This document shows, in pieces, positions 16,489 through 25,092 of a DNA stretch of 64,000 bases (the first letter of the stretch is position 1; the number at the start of each line of letters is the position of its first letter). Position numbers and translations under genes: made by a program. This DNA comes from CF-39 sp035651155 (GTDB lineage Bacteria > Chloroflexota > Limnocylindria > P2-11E). Below the pieces are notes generated by a model. The model was not told the DNA's origin. It worked only from the letters and a program-made list of their open reading frames with translations, and did not search any database. The stretch spans positions 1-64,000 of the forward strand of contig DASRGG010000005.1 of the NCBI GenBank assembly GCA_035651155.1, written 5' to 3'.

Positions 16489-17298
16489 GTGCCGGAGCGG
16501 TCGTGGGTGCGTCGGCTCTGTGTCTGGGAATGGGACGGCGCTCCGCCGGGCGCGCTCCTGCTGCACGGCATCGGCAACTACGGCCGCTATTGGGATCTCC
16601 TCGCCGACGCCGTCGCCGGGCGGGTGCGCCTGGTCGCGCCGGACGCGCGCGGGCACGGCGAGAGCCTGAAGCCTGCCGCCGGCTATGCGCCGACCGACTT
16701 CGTGGACGACGCGACCGCGGTCATGGACGCGCGGGGGCTCGCCCGCCCGCTCGTCGTAGGTCATTCGATGGGCGGCTTCCACGCGACCGCGCTCACGCTC
16801 GCGCACCCCGACCGCGTCCGTGGGCTCGTGCTCGTCGACGTCGGCCCGCGCGTCGAGGAGGCCGGCGCCTCGCGCGCGCGGCGGCTCTCGCTCGGGCGGC
16901 CGGATCGCTTCGCCGACGAGGCCGCGGCGCTCGCGTACCTGCGCGAGACGTCGCCGGGGTACGGCGACGCGGTGTACGAGAACCGCATGCGCTGGCTCTT
17001 CGCGCGGAAGGGATCGTCGCTGGTGTGGCGATCGTCGAAGGACGCGCTCGCGAAGATCCTCGACGACGCGAAGGCGAGCGCCGCGGCGGTGTGGGATCGG
17101 CTCGGGGAGATCGCGTGTCCGGTGCTCGTGGTGCGCGGGACCCGGTCGCCGTCGTTCGCGGAGTCGACCGCGCGCCGGATGCTCGCGACGCTGAAGGACG
17201 CCCGCCTCGTCGAGCTCGACAGCGGACACAACGTCGCGCTCGAGCGCCCGCGGGAGCTCGCCGACGCGGTCGTGCGCTTCTCGCGCGGGATCGGCTGA
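16489..17298 (+). CDS. Alpha/beta-hydrolase-fold enzyme
   Basis: Soluble hydrolase of 269 residues. Visible elements are the oxyanion loop LLLHGIGNYGRYWD, the strand VAPDARGHGESLKP, the nucleophile elbow VVGHSMGGFHA near residue 90, and the His in SGHNVALERP near the C-terminus; the acid is probably in VVRGTRSPSF. It resembles the esterase and epoxide-hydrolase group, and the substrate cannot be predicted. I chose the GTG at 16489 because TACGCT ends 7 nt upstream and the fold begins there. An ATG at 16405 would add an improbable Arg-rich leader. It is divergent from the Ig-like gene. Confidence 0.8.
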   Translation: MPERSWVRRLCVWEWDGAPPGALLLHGIGNYGRYWDLLADAVAGRVRLVAPDARGHGESLKPAAGYAPTDFVDDATAVMDARGLARPLVVGHSMGGFHATALTLAHPDRVRGLVLVDVGPRVEEAGASRARRLSLGRPDRFADEAAALAYLRETSPGYGDAVYENRMRWLFARKGSSLVWRSSKDALAKILDDAKASAAAVWDRLGEIACPVLVVRGTRSPSFAESTARRMLATLKDARLVELDSGHNVALERPRELADAVVRFSRGIG

Positions 17299-17319
17299 CC
17301 GTCGCGCGCGGAGATCGGC

Positions 17320-18255
17320 TCAGCGCGCCGCGGCGGGGACGCGCGCGAGCTCGCGGTCGAGGAACGACAGCACGCGCCGCGCCCACTCCGCGGGATGGTC
17401 GGTGAACGCCTTCACGTGATCGCAGCCGTGCACCATCCAGAGTTGCGTATCCGGATTCGCGCTCGCGGCCTTCAGGTCGGCCCCGTGATGCGCGTACACG
17501 GTCCTGTCGGCGTCGCACTGGATGAAGAGCCACGCGCGCTCGGGGTGCGCGCGCACGACCTCGGCCGGCTTCACCGACGCGACGTCCAGGCCGAAGAAGA
17601 TCCGGCTCACGATCACGATGCCCGGCGTGAACCAGGACGGGAGGCCGGTGTAGTTCGTCCCGACCTCGCTCACGACGGTGTAGCCGTCGGCGTACGCCGA
17701 GTCGGTGACGACCGGCCCGATCGTCGGGTCGAGCCCGACGGTCATGATCGCGCTGCCCGCGCCGAGCGATTCGCCGATGACCGCGACGCGGCGGCGGTCG
17801 ATGCTCGCCTTCGTCGCGGCGAAGTCGATCGCGGCGACGATGTCGCGCGGCTCGTACTGCCCGAGCGAGTACCGGTCGCCCTCGCTCTCGCCGTGGCCGC
17901 GCAGATCGAACGTGAGCACCGAGTACCCGGAGGCGAGGAGCAGCTGCGCGACGAGGTCGGGGCGGAACGACGACGCGATGCGGTTCTGCCCGCGGCCGTG
18001 GACGAGCACGACCGCGCGGTCCGCGCGCGTCGCGGTATTCGGGAACCACCAGCCCTTCAGCAGCACGCCGTCCGTCGAACGGAAGCTCACCGTCTCGTAG
18101 ACGGAGGACACGGTGTTGGCCGCCGGAACGAGGGGCTTGCGCTCGAGCTTGGTCACGCCGTCCGCGACGCGGTAGGAGATCGCCCCGTAGGCGAGAAGTC
18201 CTAGTACCACCGCCGCCACGAGCACCCAGGGCCCGAAACGGCGCACCTTTCGCAC
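17320..18255 (-). CDS. Membrane-anchored alpha/beta hydrolase
   Basis: A 311-residue protein with an N-terminal transmembrane helix (PWVLVAAVVLGLLAYGAISY) followed by a hydrolase domain facing outward. It has VLVHGRGQNRIASSF, FDLRGHGESEGDRYSLG, the nucleophile elbow AVIGESLGAGSAI, an acid in FIQCDADRTVY and the His of VHGCDHVKAF. This order fits the Peptidase_S15/BAAT-like group of envelope esterases. The start GTG at 18255 lies 6 nt after TAGCGT. It converges with the other hydrolase, with only 21 bp between their stops. Substrate unknown. Confidence 0.8.
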   Translation of the reverse strand: MRKVRRFGPWVLVAAVVLGLLAYGAISYRVADGVTKLERKPLVPAANTVSSVYETVSFRSTDGVLLKGWWFPNTATRADRAVVLVHGRGQNRIASSFRPDLVAQLLLASGYSVLTFDLRGHGESEGDRYSLGQYEPRDIVAAIDFAATKASIDRRRVAVIGESLGAGSAIMTVGLDPTIGPVVTDSAYADGYTVVSEVGTNYTGLPSWFTPGIVIVSRIFFGLDVASVKPAEVVRAHPERAWLFIQCDADRTVYAHHGADLKAASANPDTQLWMVHGCDHVKAFTDHPAEWARRVLSFLDRELARVPAAAR

Positions 18256-18348
18256 GCCACGACGCTAGCAGGCGGCGGTCCCCCTAACGGGGGAGAGGCC
18301 TCGCTCGTTCCCCACACCAGAGACCCGAAAAAGGGAGGCAGTCGCCAC

Positions 18349-19293
18349 ATGCTGGAACGTCTACTCGAGCTGCTGCTCCACGCGAAGTCCGGCGTCCTCG
18401 CGGGCGTGTTCCTCGTCGGCACGACCGGAGCGCTCGTGACCGCGACGGTGCAGAACGGCGTCACCACCATCACCCTCACCGAGGCGAGCCCGAGCCCGTC
18501 CGCATCCGCGAGCGCGAGCCCGACCGCCTCGCCCACCGCTTCCCCGACGGCATCGCCGACCGCGTCGCCCTCTTCATCTCCTTCCGCCTCCCCGTCGGCG
18601 TCTCCGTCGGCTTCCCCGTCGGCCTCGGCGGGCGCGTGCGCCGACCAGGCACACGCCGCCTCCAACGCGGTGAAGACCGTGAACAGCGCCTTCGCGCGGT
18701 TCCACGGCGACCTCTCGCACCGCCGCGAGGGCGTGCGGAGCGACTCGGCGCGCCAGACCATCGAGAACGCCGACAAGCTCCTCAAGCAGATCCGTGAGAA
18801 CGCCGTGCAGGCGATCCACGCCACGAGCACCTGCGCGAAGCACGAGAACGAGGACACGAACGAGGGTCAGAACGACAACCAGGACCAGGACAACAACGAC
18901 GAGCACGGCGGCAAGAAGAGCCACGCTCAGGGCAACTTCCTGATCGTCCTCCTCGGCAACTTGTTCGGCTCGAACCAGACCACCACGACCACCGCGAGCC
19001 CGACGCCGACCGCCACGGCGACCCCGAGCGCCACGGCGACGCCGACCGCCACGGCGACCCCGAGCGCGTCACCCTCCACGGGCACGACGTTCACCGGGAC
19101 CGACCCCAAGGCGATCGCGGACCAGGCCGTGGCCGCGATGAAGCTCGTGTTCGACGACGCGGTCGCGCAGCTCCCGGTCCCGACCGCCTCGGCGAGCCCC
19201 CGCCCGGACCGCACCTCCGGTGGCGAGCACGGTGACTCCAAGTCCAAGGGTGGCTCCAAGGGCGGCGAGCACGGCAGCGGAGGCCGCGACTAA
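18349..19293 (+). CDS. Membrane-anchored low-complexity protein with DUF5667-like centre
   Basis: A 314-residue protein with one N-terminal hydrophobic segment (SGVLAGVFLVGTTGALVTATV) and a long linker of Ser-Pro/Ala repeats (about 47-95). A helical centre contains CADQAHAASNAVKTVNSAF and RQTIENADKLLKQIRENAVQ. Next come a Glu/Asp/Asn/His/Lys stretch and a second hydrophobic patch (NFLIVLLGNLF). A Thr-Pro-Ala linker, another helix (AIADQAVAAMKLVFDDAV) and a charged Gly/Ser/Lys tail follow. The central helix recalls DUF5667-type extracellular regions, but I am unsure. AGGGAGG lies about 10 nt before the ATG. A strong terminator follows. Confidence 0.65.
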   Translation: MLERLLELLLHAKSGVLAGVFLVGTTGALVTATVQNGVTTITLTEASPSPSASASASPTASPTASPTASPTASPSSSPSASPSASPSASPSASAGACADQAHAASNAVKTVNSAFARFHGDLSHRREGVRSDSARQTIENADKLLKQIRENAVQAIHATSTCAKHENEDTNEGQNDNQDQDNNDEHGGKKSHAQGNFLIVLLGNLFGSNQTTTTTASPTPTATATPSATATPTATATPSASPSTGTTFTGTDPKAIADQAVAAMKLVFDDAVAQLPVPTASASPRPDRTSGGEHGDSKSKGGSKGGEHGSGGRD

Positions 19294-19329
19294 CACAGTC
19301 CCTATCCCATCTCCATCCCCCTGCGTCGA

Positions 19330-19357
19330 GCGGCCCGCCCCTCCGTCGGCGGGCCGC
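19330..19357 (+). terminator. Rho-independent terminator
   Basis: A perfect 10-bp GC stem (GCGGCCCGCC / GGCGGGCCGC) with an 8-nt loop, followed by TTCGTTCGT. It lies 36 bp after the low-complexity protein gene. Confidence 0.7.
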
Positions 19358-19432
19358 TTCGTTCGTCCGCGGATCCCGCGCGAGGCCTCCGAGCTCATCG
19401 CGCCCGCAGCCTCGCGCGCGCGTCGCTTTTTG

Positions 19433-19458
19433 ACCATCTGATGGTAAATTTCTTACCA
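19433..19458. promoter_or_regulatory. Nested palindromes before the DUF4143 ATPase
   Basis: Two perfect inverted repeats overlap: ACCATC-T-GATGGT (19433-19445) and TGGTAA-ATTTC-TTACCA (19442-19458), ending 4 bp before the ATG at 19463. TTGACC at 19430-19435 could be a -35. This looks like an operator, perhaps for autoregulation. No Shine-Dalgarno is visible between it and the ATG. Confidence 0.55.
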
Positions 19459-19462
19459 CCAC

Positions 19463-20710
19463 ATGGCCGCGCCGGTGCTGTTCCCGCGCCACCTCGAGCC
19501 CTCTCTCCGAGAGGCGCTCGCGGACACGCCCGCGATCGTCCTGGTCGGCGCGCGCCAAACGGGTAAGAGCACCCTGGTCCGAGCGTTGATCGGCACACGA
19601 TTTCGCGCCGACTACGTCACGTTCGACGACCTCAACGCCCGGGCCGCAGCGCGCGCCGATCCAGCCGGCTTCCTAGCGGGCCACGCGGGACCGGTCATCC
19701 TCGACGAGGTCCAGCACGTCCCCGAGCTGTTCCCGCAGATCAAGCTGCGTGTCGACACAGATCGCCGTGCCGGGATGTTCGTGTTGACCGGCTCCGCGAA
19801 CGTGCTCCTGCTCCCCACGATCTCGGAGTCGCTCGCTGGTCGCAGCGAGCATTTCACGCTTTGGCCACTCTCGCAGGGCGAGCTCGCGAGCAAACGGGAA
19901 AGCTTCGTCGACGCCCTCTTCGCGGAGCGGCTCCGAAGCGCGGAGGAACATTCGGACATCCGGGGCGACGTGCTTCGAAGGGCTCTGCGCGGAGGCTACC
20001 CGGAGATCATCCGTCGGACGAGCGCGGATCGTCGTTCCGCCTGGTTCCGGTCCTACACGACGACGATCCTGCAGCGCGACATCCGAGATCTTACGCAGAT
20101 CGGCCAGCCGCAAGAGCTCAGCCGGCTCCTCGCGATCGTCGCTGCCCGCGTGGGGTCACCGCTCAATGTCCTCGACATCTCGCGCGCGCTCGGGTTGCCC
20201 CATGTGACCGTTCGGCGCTACCTCACGATCCTCGAACGGCTGTACTTCATTTATCGGGTTCCCGGCTGGTCGGGTGGCCTCAATGCTCGGGTCACCCACC
20301 ATCCGAAGGCCTATCTACCGGATTCCGGCTTGCTCGGCCATCTGATGGGCGTGGCGCTACCCCGTTTCGAGCGTGATCCGACTTTGGCTGGGTCGCTGGT
20401 GGAGAATTTCGTCGTCGGAGAGATCGAGCGTCAGCGCGAGTGGAATAGGAGCCCTACGACCACCTACCACTTCCGGGACGCGACGAATGAGGTCGACGTC
20501 GTCCTCGAGCGGCCCGATGGTGCGGTTGTGGGTATCGAGGTGAAGGCGGCGTCGAGCGTCGGCAGCGCCGACTTCAAGGGACTACGCGCGCTCGCGATCC
20601 GCGCAGGCAAGAGGTTTCATCGCGGGGTTGTCCTGTACACGGGCGCGCGCACGGTGCCGTTCGCGCGGAACCTCCACGCCGTGCCGCTGAGCGCGCTCTG
20701 GCGCCTCTGA
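19463..20710 (+). CDS. AAA-type ATPase with DUF4143 domain
   Basis: A 415-residue protein. Walker A is VLVGARQTGKSTLVRAL (about 26-42) and Walker B is PVILDEVQHVPELFP. A sensor region reads FVLTGSANVLLL, followed by the family marker WPLSQGEL. After a winged-helix segment (LDISRALGLPHVTVRRYLTILERLYFIYRVP) the DUF4143 domain carries a nuclease-like core: NEVDVVLERPDGAVVGIEVKAA resembles the PD-(D/E)XK motif with E-V-K. Such genes spread horizontally and their function is unsettled. The base composition is slightly lower in GC than the neighbours. It stands alone behind its own palindromic control region. Confidence 0.85.
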   Translation: MAAPVLFPRHLEPSLREALADTPAIVLVGARQTGKSTLVRALIGTRFRADYVTFDDLNARAAARADPAGFLAGHAGPVILDEVQHVPELFPQIKLRVDTDRRAGMFVLTGSANVLLLPTISESLAGRSEHFTLWPLSQGELASKRESFVDALFAERLRSAEEHSDIRGDVLRRALRGGYPEIIRRTSADRRSAWFRSYTTTILQRDIRDLTQIGQPQELSRLLAIVAARVGSPLNVLDISRALGLPHVTVRRYLTILERLYFIYRVPGWSGGLNARVTHHPKAYLPDSGLLGHLMGVALPRFERDPTLAGSLVENFVVGEIERQREWNRSPTTTYHFRDATNEVDVVLERPDGAVVGIEVKAASSVGSADFKGLRALAIRAGKRFHRGVVLYTGARTVPFARNLHAVPLSALWRL

Positions 20711-20724
20711 AGGGTCCCGAGGCG

Positions 20725-22512
20725 CTACACGGCCGGCCGACGCCGGATGAGACCCGTCGCCCCCAGGACGGCGACCGCGGCGGTGAGCGCGAGCCACACG
20801 AGACCGAGGACGAGGTCCGAGGCGCGCGCGTGCACCAGCGAGGGGAAGAGGATCGCGGGATCGGGGCGCACGACGCGCGCGAGGAACGCGAAGAGCGCGC
20901 CTTCCGAGCCGCTGCTCCGGATGTCGAGCGCGAGGTCGTAGCGGATGTTCGGGAGCACCGCGTACACGTAAGCGACGAAGAGCGAGTACGCCGCGAGCAC
21001 CCACGCGACGCCCTCCGCGACGGGACGCGCGGGGCCGAGCCCGCCGATGCGCTCGACGCCCGCCGCGAGGAGGACGACGAGGAACGGCAGGCCGCCGAGA
21101 AGGTAGCGCGACGGCGGCGAGCCGTCGGCCCACCAGTAGGCGATGTCCGACACGTACGCGAAGTACGCGAGCCACCCCAGGCCGAGCGCCGCGAGCTCCG
21201 CGCCGCGCGCGCGTCGCAGCAGCGGCACGAGGCCGAGCGCGGCGACGAGGTACAGCGGCGTGCGCGGGATGAGCCCGAAGACGCGGTCGAAGAGCAGCCC
21301 GAGCGCGCCGATCTGCGGCGTGAACGCGAGGACCTGCTGCTGGTCGCGGATGAGGTAGTAGCCGGCGTTCGGGACGAACACGCCGAACATGCGCCAGTCC
21401 ACGAACGACAGGAGCAGCACGAGCGCGACGAAGGGACCGGCACCCGCGACGGCGCGGCGCGCGAGGAGCGACGGCGTCGCGGGCCGCGCCGGACGGAGCG
21501 CGCAGTACGCGACGACCAGGCCGACGCCGACGGCGATGAGCCACGCGCGGGTGGAGAGCCACGGCAGCGCGCCCACGCACGCGCTCGCGAGCGCGAGGCG
21601 CCCAAGGCTCGTCGCGCGACCCGCGCGCAGGAGCCGCGCCGCGACGAGGAACGCGAGCGCGACGGGGAGCTCGGGATAGATCTGCGTCGTGTACGTGAGG
21701 AGCGGGTGCGCGAGCGCGGCGCCCGCGACGCCGAGGAGCGCCGCCCGGTGCGCGACGCGCAGGTCGCGGCAGGCGAGGTACAGCTGCGCGACGAGCGCCG
21801 CGCCGACGAAGCAGAGCAGCACGAGGACGCCGGTCCGACCGGCGATCGCGAACGGGAGCGTCGCGAGGAGCGGGAGGCCGAGGTCGCGGATCGGGAACTG
21901 CGACGCGCCGACGTCGATGATGTGGCGGTCCGGCAGGACGTCCGGGTAGTAGGCCCGGTAGATCTGGCTGTCGTACGCGGCCCGCAGATCGAGGCCGTGG
22001 CCGGCGAGCAGGCTCTGCACGATCACGAGGTAGTGCGGCTCGTCGGACGCGGTCGGCATCACCGCGCGGTGGTACGGCAGCAGCGCGAGGAACGGCACGA
22101 GCAGCACCGCGGCGAGGAGCCACGCGACACGGCGATCCTCGAGGTTCGCGACGACGTGCCAGAGCCCCTCGAGCGCGTGCACCGTCCAGGCGCCGAGCGC
22201 CGCGAGGTAGATCGCGCCGAGGATCGCCGGGCGCGGCTCGAGGTCGCGCGACTGGACGAAGAGGAGCAGCGGGACGACCGCGTAGAGCGCGTGGTGGCGC
22301 GCGAGGAAGGCGTCGCGGCGCTCCGCCGCGAGCGCGCGCGCGACGAGCGCGGTGCCGATGGCGGCGATGACGAGCGCGAAGGGCAGGTACTTGCGCGCGA
22401 TCGACGCGGGGACCTCGCCGCCCGCGCCGACCCACGGCTGGAAGACCGCGACGAGCGTGAGCGCGAGCGCGCCGAGATTGAGGAGCGCGAAGCGGAGCTC
22501 GCCGCGCGTCAT
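20725..22512 (-). CDS. Polytopic membrane protein, GT39-like glycosyltransferase
   Basis: A 595-residue protein with at least ten hydrophobic helices. The first large outer loop contains PTASDEPHYLVIVQSLLAGHGLDL, with the acidic DE-x-H-Y motif used by C-type polyprenyl-phosphate-sugar transferases (GT39, ArnT, PMT). A later loop has YWWADGSPPSRYLLGGLPF, also typical of the group. It probably transfers a sugar from a lipid carrier on the outer face of the membrane; acceptor unknown. The ATG at 22512 overlaps the stop of the preceding membrane protein (ATGA), so the two are co-expressed. The sequence is close to a related two-gene arrangement in which both members are transferases. Confidence 0.7.
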   Translation of the reverse strand: MTRGELRFALLNLGALALTLVAVFQPWVGAGGEVPASIARKYLPFALVIAAIGTALVARALAAERRDAFLARHHALYAVVPLLLFVQSRDLEPRPAILGAIYLAALGAWTVHALEGLWHVVANLEDRRVAWLLAAVLLVPFLALLPYHRAVMPTASDEPHYLVIVQSLLAGHGLDLRAAYDSQIYRAYYPDVLPDRHIIDVGASQFPIRDLGLPLLATLPFAIAGRTGVLVLLCFVGAALVAQLYLACRDLRVAHRAALLGVAGAALAHPLLTYTTQIYPELPVALAFLVAARLLRAGRATSLGRLALASACVGALPWLSTRAWLIAVGVGLVVAYCALRPARPATPSLLARRAVAGAGPFVALVLLLSFVDWRMFGVFVPNAGYYLIRDQQQVLAFTPQIGALGLLFDRVFGLIPRTPLYLVAALGLVPLLRRARGAELAALGLGWLAYFAYVSDIAYWWADGSPPSRYLLGGLPFLVVLLAAGVERIGGLGPARPVAEGVAWVLAAYSLFVAYVYAVLPNIRYDLALDIRSSGSEGALFAFLARVVRPDPAILFPSLVHARASDLVLGLVWLALTAAVAVLGATGLIRRRPAV

Positions 22513-24278
22513 GCGCGCGCCCTCCGCCAGCCGCTCCACGCGAGCGCGGCGAGGAGCACGAGGCCGGGGATGAGGCGGAGGTACGCGCCGACCCACCAGT
22601 CCGGCGTCACCGGCTGGAACGAGGGAAGCCACGCGAGCGGATCGAGGCCGAGGGCGGTCTCGAGCAGCCCCCGCGGCTTGTCTTCGAACGCGGTGTTCAG
22701 CGCGGCGCTCGGCACGGCGAGGAGGAACGCGGTCGCGAGCGCGCTCGTCGCGACGAGCACCGCGGCGACGGCGCGCAGCGCGGGCGGTCGCGCCGCGGCG
22801 AGGCCGAAGGCGACGAAGGGTGCGGCGAGCGGCAGGACGTCAACCACGTATCGGTTCGGCGGAGCGTAGCCGCCCTCCCAGAGGCGGAAGAGCGAGAGCA
22901 GCACGAGGCTGGCGGCGGCCGCGGCCGCGCCGGGCAGGAGGCGCGCGCGCTCGGCCCGGAGCGCCGGCGCGGCGCCGAGGGCCGCGAGCAGGAGCCAGGG
23001 CGAGGTGCCGGCGACGCCGAAGACGCGGTCGAAGAGGATCGCGGGCAGGCCGATCCAGAAGCGGAAGGTCCAGGTGGGCTCGGACTGGATCGTCTGCGCC
23101 GCGGCGGTGCCGTACAGGTATCCCGCGTACGGCAGCGGCACGCCGAACGTCGCGAGCGAGACGAGCGCCGCGGCGGCGACGAGCGCCGCGGCGCCGAGGG
23201 CGAAGCGGACGATGGCCGCACGCGGCCAGGCGCGCAGGAACGGGAGGAGCGCGACGAGCACGAGCCCGTCGCGCGGATTGAGGAACGCGGTCGCTCCGAG
23301 GAGGGCCCCCGCGAGCGCGGGGCGCCGCACGCGTGCGGTGAACGCGAGCCGGTATCCGGTCGCGACGAGCGCGGCGCCGACCGCGTTCGGGTACACGTGC
23401 ACCGCGGCGAGCGCGAGCGGCGCGCAGAACGCGACGAGCGCCCACGTCGCGCGCGCGACGCGGCGGTCGCGCACGGTCTCGCCGAGGAGCAGCCAGGTCT
23501 GCGTGGCGGTCCACGCGGCGAAGAGCGCGACGACGAGCGTCGCGCCGACCTCGCCGCCGATCACCCACCCCGGCGCGAGGAGCGCCGGCAGCGCGTAGCC
23601 CTGCAGGAGGCGCGGTCCCGCGGGCGCGTCGGCGACGTGCGTCGCGGCGTCCACCGGCTGCGGCCGCACGGCGAGGAGCTCGAAGAAGCGATCCGGATCG
23701 ATCGTCGCGTCGAGCGACCCGTGCGCGAGCTTCTCCGACGAGAGCAGGTAGAAGACCTGATCGCCGAACGGGAGCGACGCGGCCACGCGCCAGCCCGCGA
23801 GCGGCGCGTAGAACGCGAGGCAGAGGGCGAACACGAAGAGCGGCGGCGCGCCGAAGCGGACCGTCCACCACGCCGCGGGCACGAGGCGCAGGGCGACCGC
23901 GACGACGAGGACGAGCCCGACGGTGTCGCGCGGATCGCCGCCGAGCGCGAGCAGGAAGATCGCGGCGAAGAGCGCGAGCGAGCTGATGGCGTCGTGACGC
24001 AGGGCGCGGCGCGGATCGCCGCCGAGGCGGCCGGCCGCGATGCCGAGCGCCGTGCCGGCGAGCGCGGCGAAGGGGATGCCGACGCGGACCGCGCTCGCGA
24101 CCCAGGGATCGCCGAGCTCGTCCGAGAGCCACGGCTGCTCGAGCGCGCGCCACGACATGAGGGCGAGGACGACGCCGAAGGCGGCGTGGACGAGCGCAGT
24201 CACGGCCGAAGTGTCCGCTAACCGGCCGGGCACGTAACGGCGGCCCGTTCGTTCGTTCTCTGGATGCCGGGTGGACAC
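22509..24278 (-). CDS. Polytopic membrane protein, glycosyltransferase-like
   Basis: A 589-residue protein with about twelve hydrophobic segments. The segment SLPFGDQVFYLLSSEKLAHGSLD lies in the first long outer loop and resembles the acidic loop of C-type glycosyltransferases. RLWEGGYAPPNRYVVDVLPL resembles the second conserved loop seen in its downstream partner. The two are therefore distant relatives in one operon. I use the GTG at 24278; a later GTG (VTALVHAAFG) would shorten it by 25 residues and remove the non-hydrophobic leader. No clear Shine-Dalgarno separates the options. Substrate unknown. Confidence 0.65.
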   Translation of the reverse strand: MSTRHPENERTGRRYVPGRLADTSAVTALVHAAFGVVLALMSWRALEQPWLSDELGDPWVASAVRVGIPFAALAGTALGIAAGRLGGDPRRALRHDAISSLALFAAIFLLALGGDPRDTVGLVLVVAVALRLVPAAWWTVRFGAPPLFVFALCLAFYAPLAGWRVAASLPFGDQVFYLLSSEKLAHGSLDATIDPDRFFELLAVRPQPVDAATHVADAPAGPRLLQGYALPALLAPGWVIGGEVGATLVVALFAAWTATQTWLLLGETVRDRRVARATWALVAFCAPLALAAVHVYPNAVGAALVATGYRLAFTARVRRPALAGALLGATAFLNPRDGLVLVALLPFLRAWPRAAIVRFALGAAALVAAAALVSLATFGVPLPYAGYLYGTAAAQTIQSEPTWTFRFWIGLPAILFDRVFGVAGTSPWLLLAALGAAPALRAERARLLPGAAAAAASLVLLSLFRLWEGGYAPPNRYVVDVLPLAAPFVAFGLAAARPPALRAVAAVLVATSALATAFLLAVPSAALNTAFEDKPRGLLETALGLDPLAWLPSFQPVTPDWWVGAYLRLIPGLVLLAALAWSGWRRARA

Positions 24279-24362
24279 CGAGCTGGCCGCCCGCTCGTCC
24301 TAGACTGCGGCCGACCGGGCGGGTCTCGGCACAGCACTCATTTGAGGTAAGGGAGCGATCAC

Positions 24363-25007
24363 GTGCAACGACACCTGGCGGCGGGCGCCGCCCTCCTCCT
24401 CCTCGCGACGGCCTGCACGCCGCAGCAACTCAGCAACCTCGCGAGCAGCTCTCCGCTCGGTGTGCCAAGCTCGAGCGTCGCCGCGAGCCCAAGCGCCACG
24501 GCGACATCCACGCTCGCCGCGGCGAGCCCGAGCCCGAGCGCGTCCGCATCGGCGAGCCCGAGCGCCACGGCCACGACGGCGGCGACGGCCACGCCGACGC
24601 AGGCAGCAACCCTCGCACCGACGCCCGTGCGCACCGTCGCGCCGGTCCCGACGGTCGCACCGACGCCAACGCCAGCTCCGACGCCGACACCAACGCCGAC
24701 GCCCGCCGCGGGCGTGCCGGGCGGGCTGCCGCCGGCCACCGGTCCTGTCCCACCGAGCTTCACGCGCTACGGCGGATATGTCGTCGACGCTTCGACGGGC
24801 GCGCCGATCCAAGGCGTGTGCGTGTACTCCGGTCCGCCGGCGGGCTGCCCGATCCAAGGCACCGCCCGTACCGACGCGAGCGGCTACTTCGCGATCGATT
24901 ACCCGACCAACGCGTACCTCTGGAACTTCGAGCACCCCGCCTACCGCGGTCTGCTGAACCAGACGATCACCGGCACAGGGCAGACGTTCCGGTTGACACA
25001 CCTGTAG
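24363..25007 (+). CDS. Lipoprotein with carboxypeptidase-regulatory-like domain
   Basis: A 214-residue exported lipoprotein: a short hydrophobic signal and the lipobox LATAC, with Cys near residue 18. A long Ser/Pro/Ala/Thr linker (about 29-125) holds the C-terminal domain away from the membrane. That domain (YVVDASTGAPIQGVCVYSG ... TDASGYFAIDYPT) is a CarboxypepD_reg/CnaB-like beta sandwich with a Cys pair (C-x8-C), probably disulphide-bonded. The start is GTG at 24363 with GGGAG 8 nt upstream. The same domain type ends the proteins at 25272-26195 and 26195-27115 and occurs in 30208-30873. Probably a surface structural or ligand-binding lipoprotein. Confidence 0.75.
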   Translation: MQRHLAAGAALLLLATACTPQQLSNLASSSPLGVPSSSVAASPSATATSTLAAASPSPSASASASPSATATTAATATPTQAATLAPTPVRTVAPVPTVAPTPTPAPTPTPTPTPAAGVPGGLPPATGPVPPSFTRYGGYVVDASTGAPIQGVCVYSGPPAGCPIQGTARTDASGYFAIDYPTNAYLWNFEHPAYRGLLNQTITGTGQTFRLTHL

Positions 25008-25035
25008 TAATCACACGCGCCGCTGCAGATACGGG

Positions 25036-25061
25036 AGAAGCGCCGGGTAACCGGCGCTTCT
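25036..25061 (+). terminator. Rho-independent terminator
   Basis: A perfect 11-bp stem (AGAAGCGCCGG / CCGGCGCTTCT) with a GTAA tetraloop, followed by TTCCTATT. It lies 28 bp after the lipoprotein stop and just before the promoter of the Trm112-like gene. Confidence 0.85.
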
Positions 25062-25079
25062 TTCCTATTGACGTCGCCC

Positions 25080-25085
25080 TACGAT
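25080..25085 (+). promoter_or_regulatory. -10 hexamer of a probable leaderless promoter
   Basis: TACGAT followed by exactly 7 nt and the ATG at 25093. It sets the start of the Trm112-like gene, because the earlier ATG at 25084 lies inside the hexamer. Confidence 0.5.
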
Positions 25086-25092
25086 GGAAACG

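Noticed and set aside
18279..18294. Hairpin TCCCCC-TAAC-GGGGGA as a terminator
   Set aside because: It lies in a region between divergent starts, has no T-run and is not after any gene. It might be an operator, but nothing supports that.
18480..19080. Short tandem repeats that could suggest a CRISPR or minisatellite
   Set aside because: They encode in-frame Ser-Pro and Thr-Pro linkers inside a gene. There are no spaced repeats of constant length with unique spacers.
20830..22869. A 679-codon plus-strand frame opposite the two membrane proteins
   Set aside because: It is charged and repetitive. The opposite strand shows alternating hydrophobic helices and a four-base gene overlap.
25068..25085. 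TTGACG as the -35 of the Trm112-like gene
   Set aside because: Only 6 bp separate it from TACGAT, far from the usual 17 bp.
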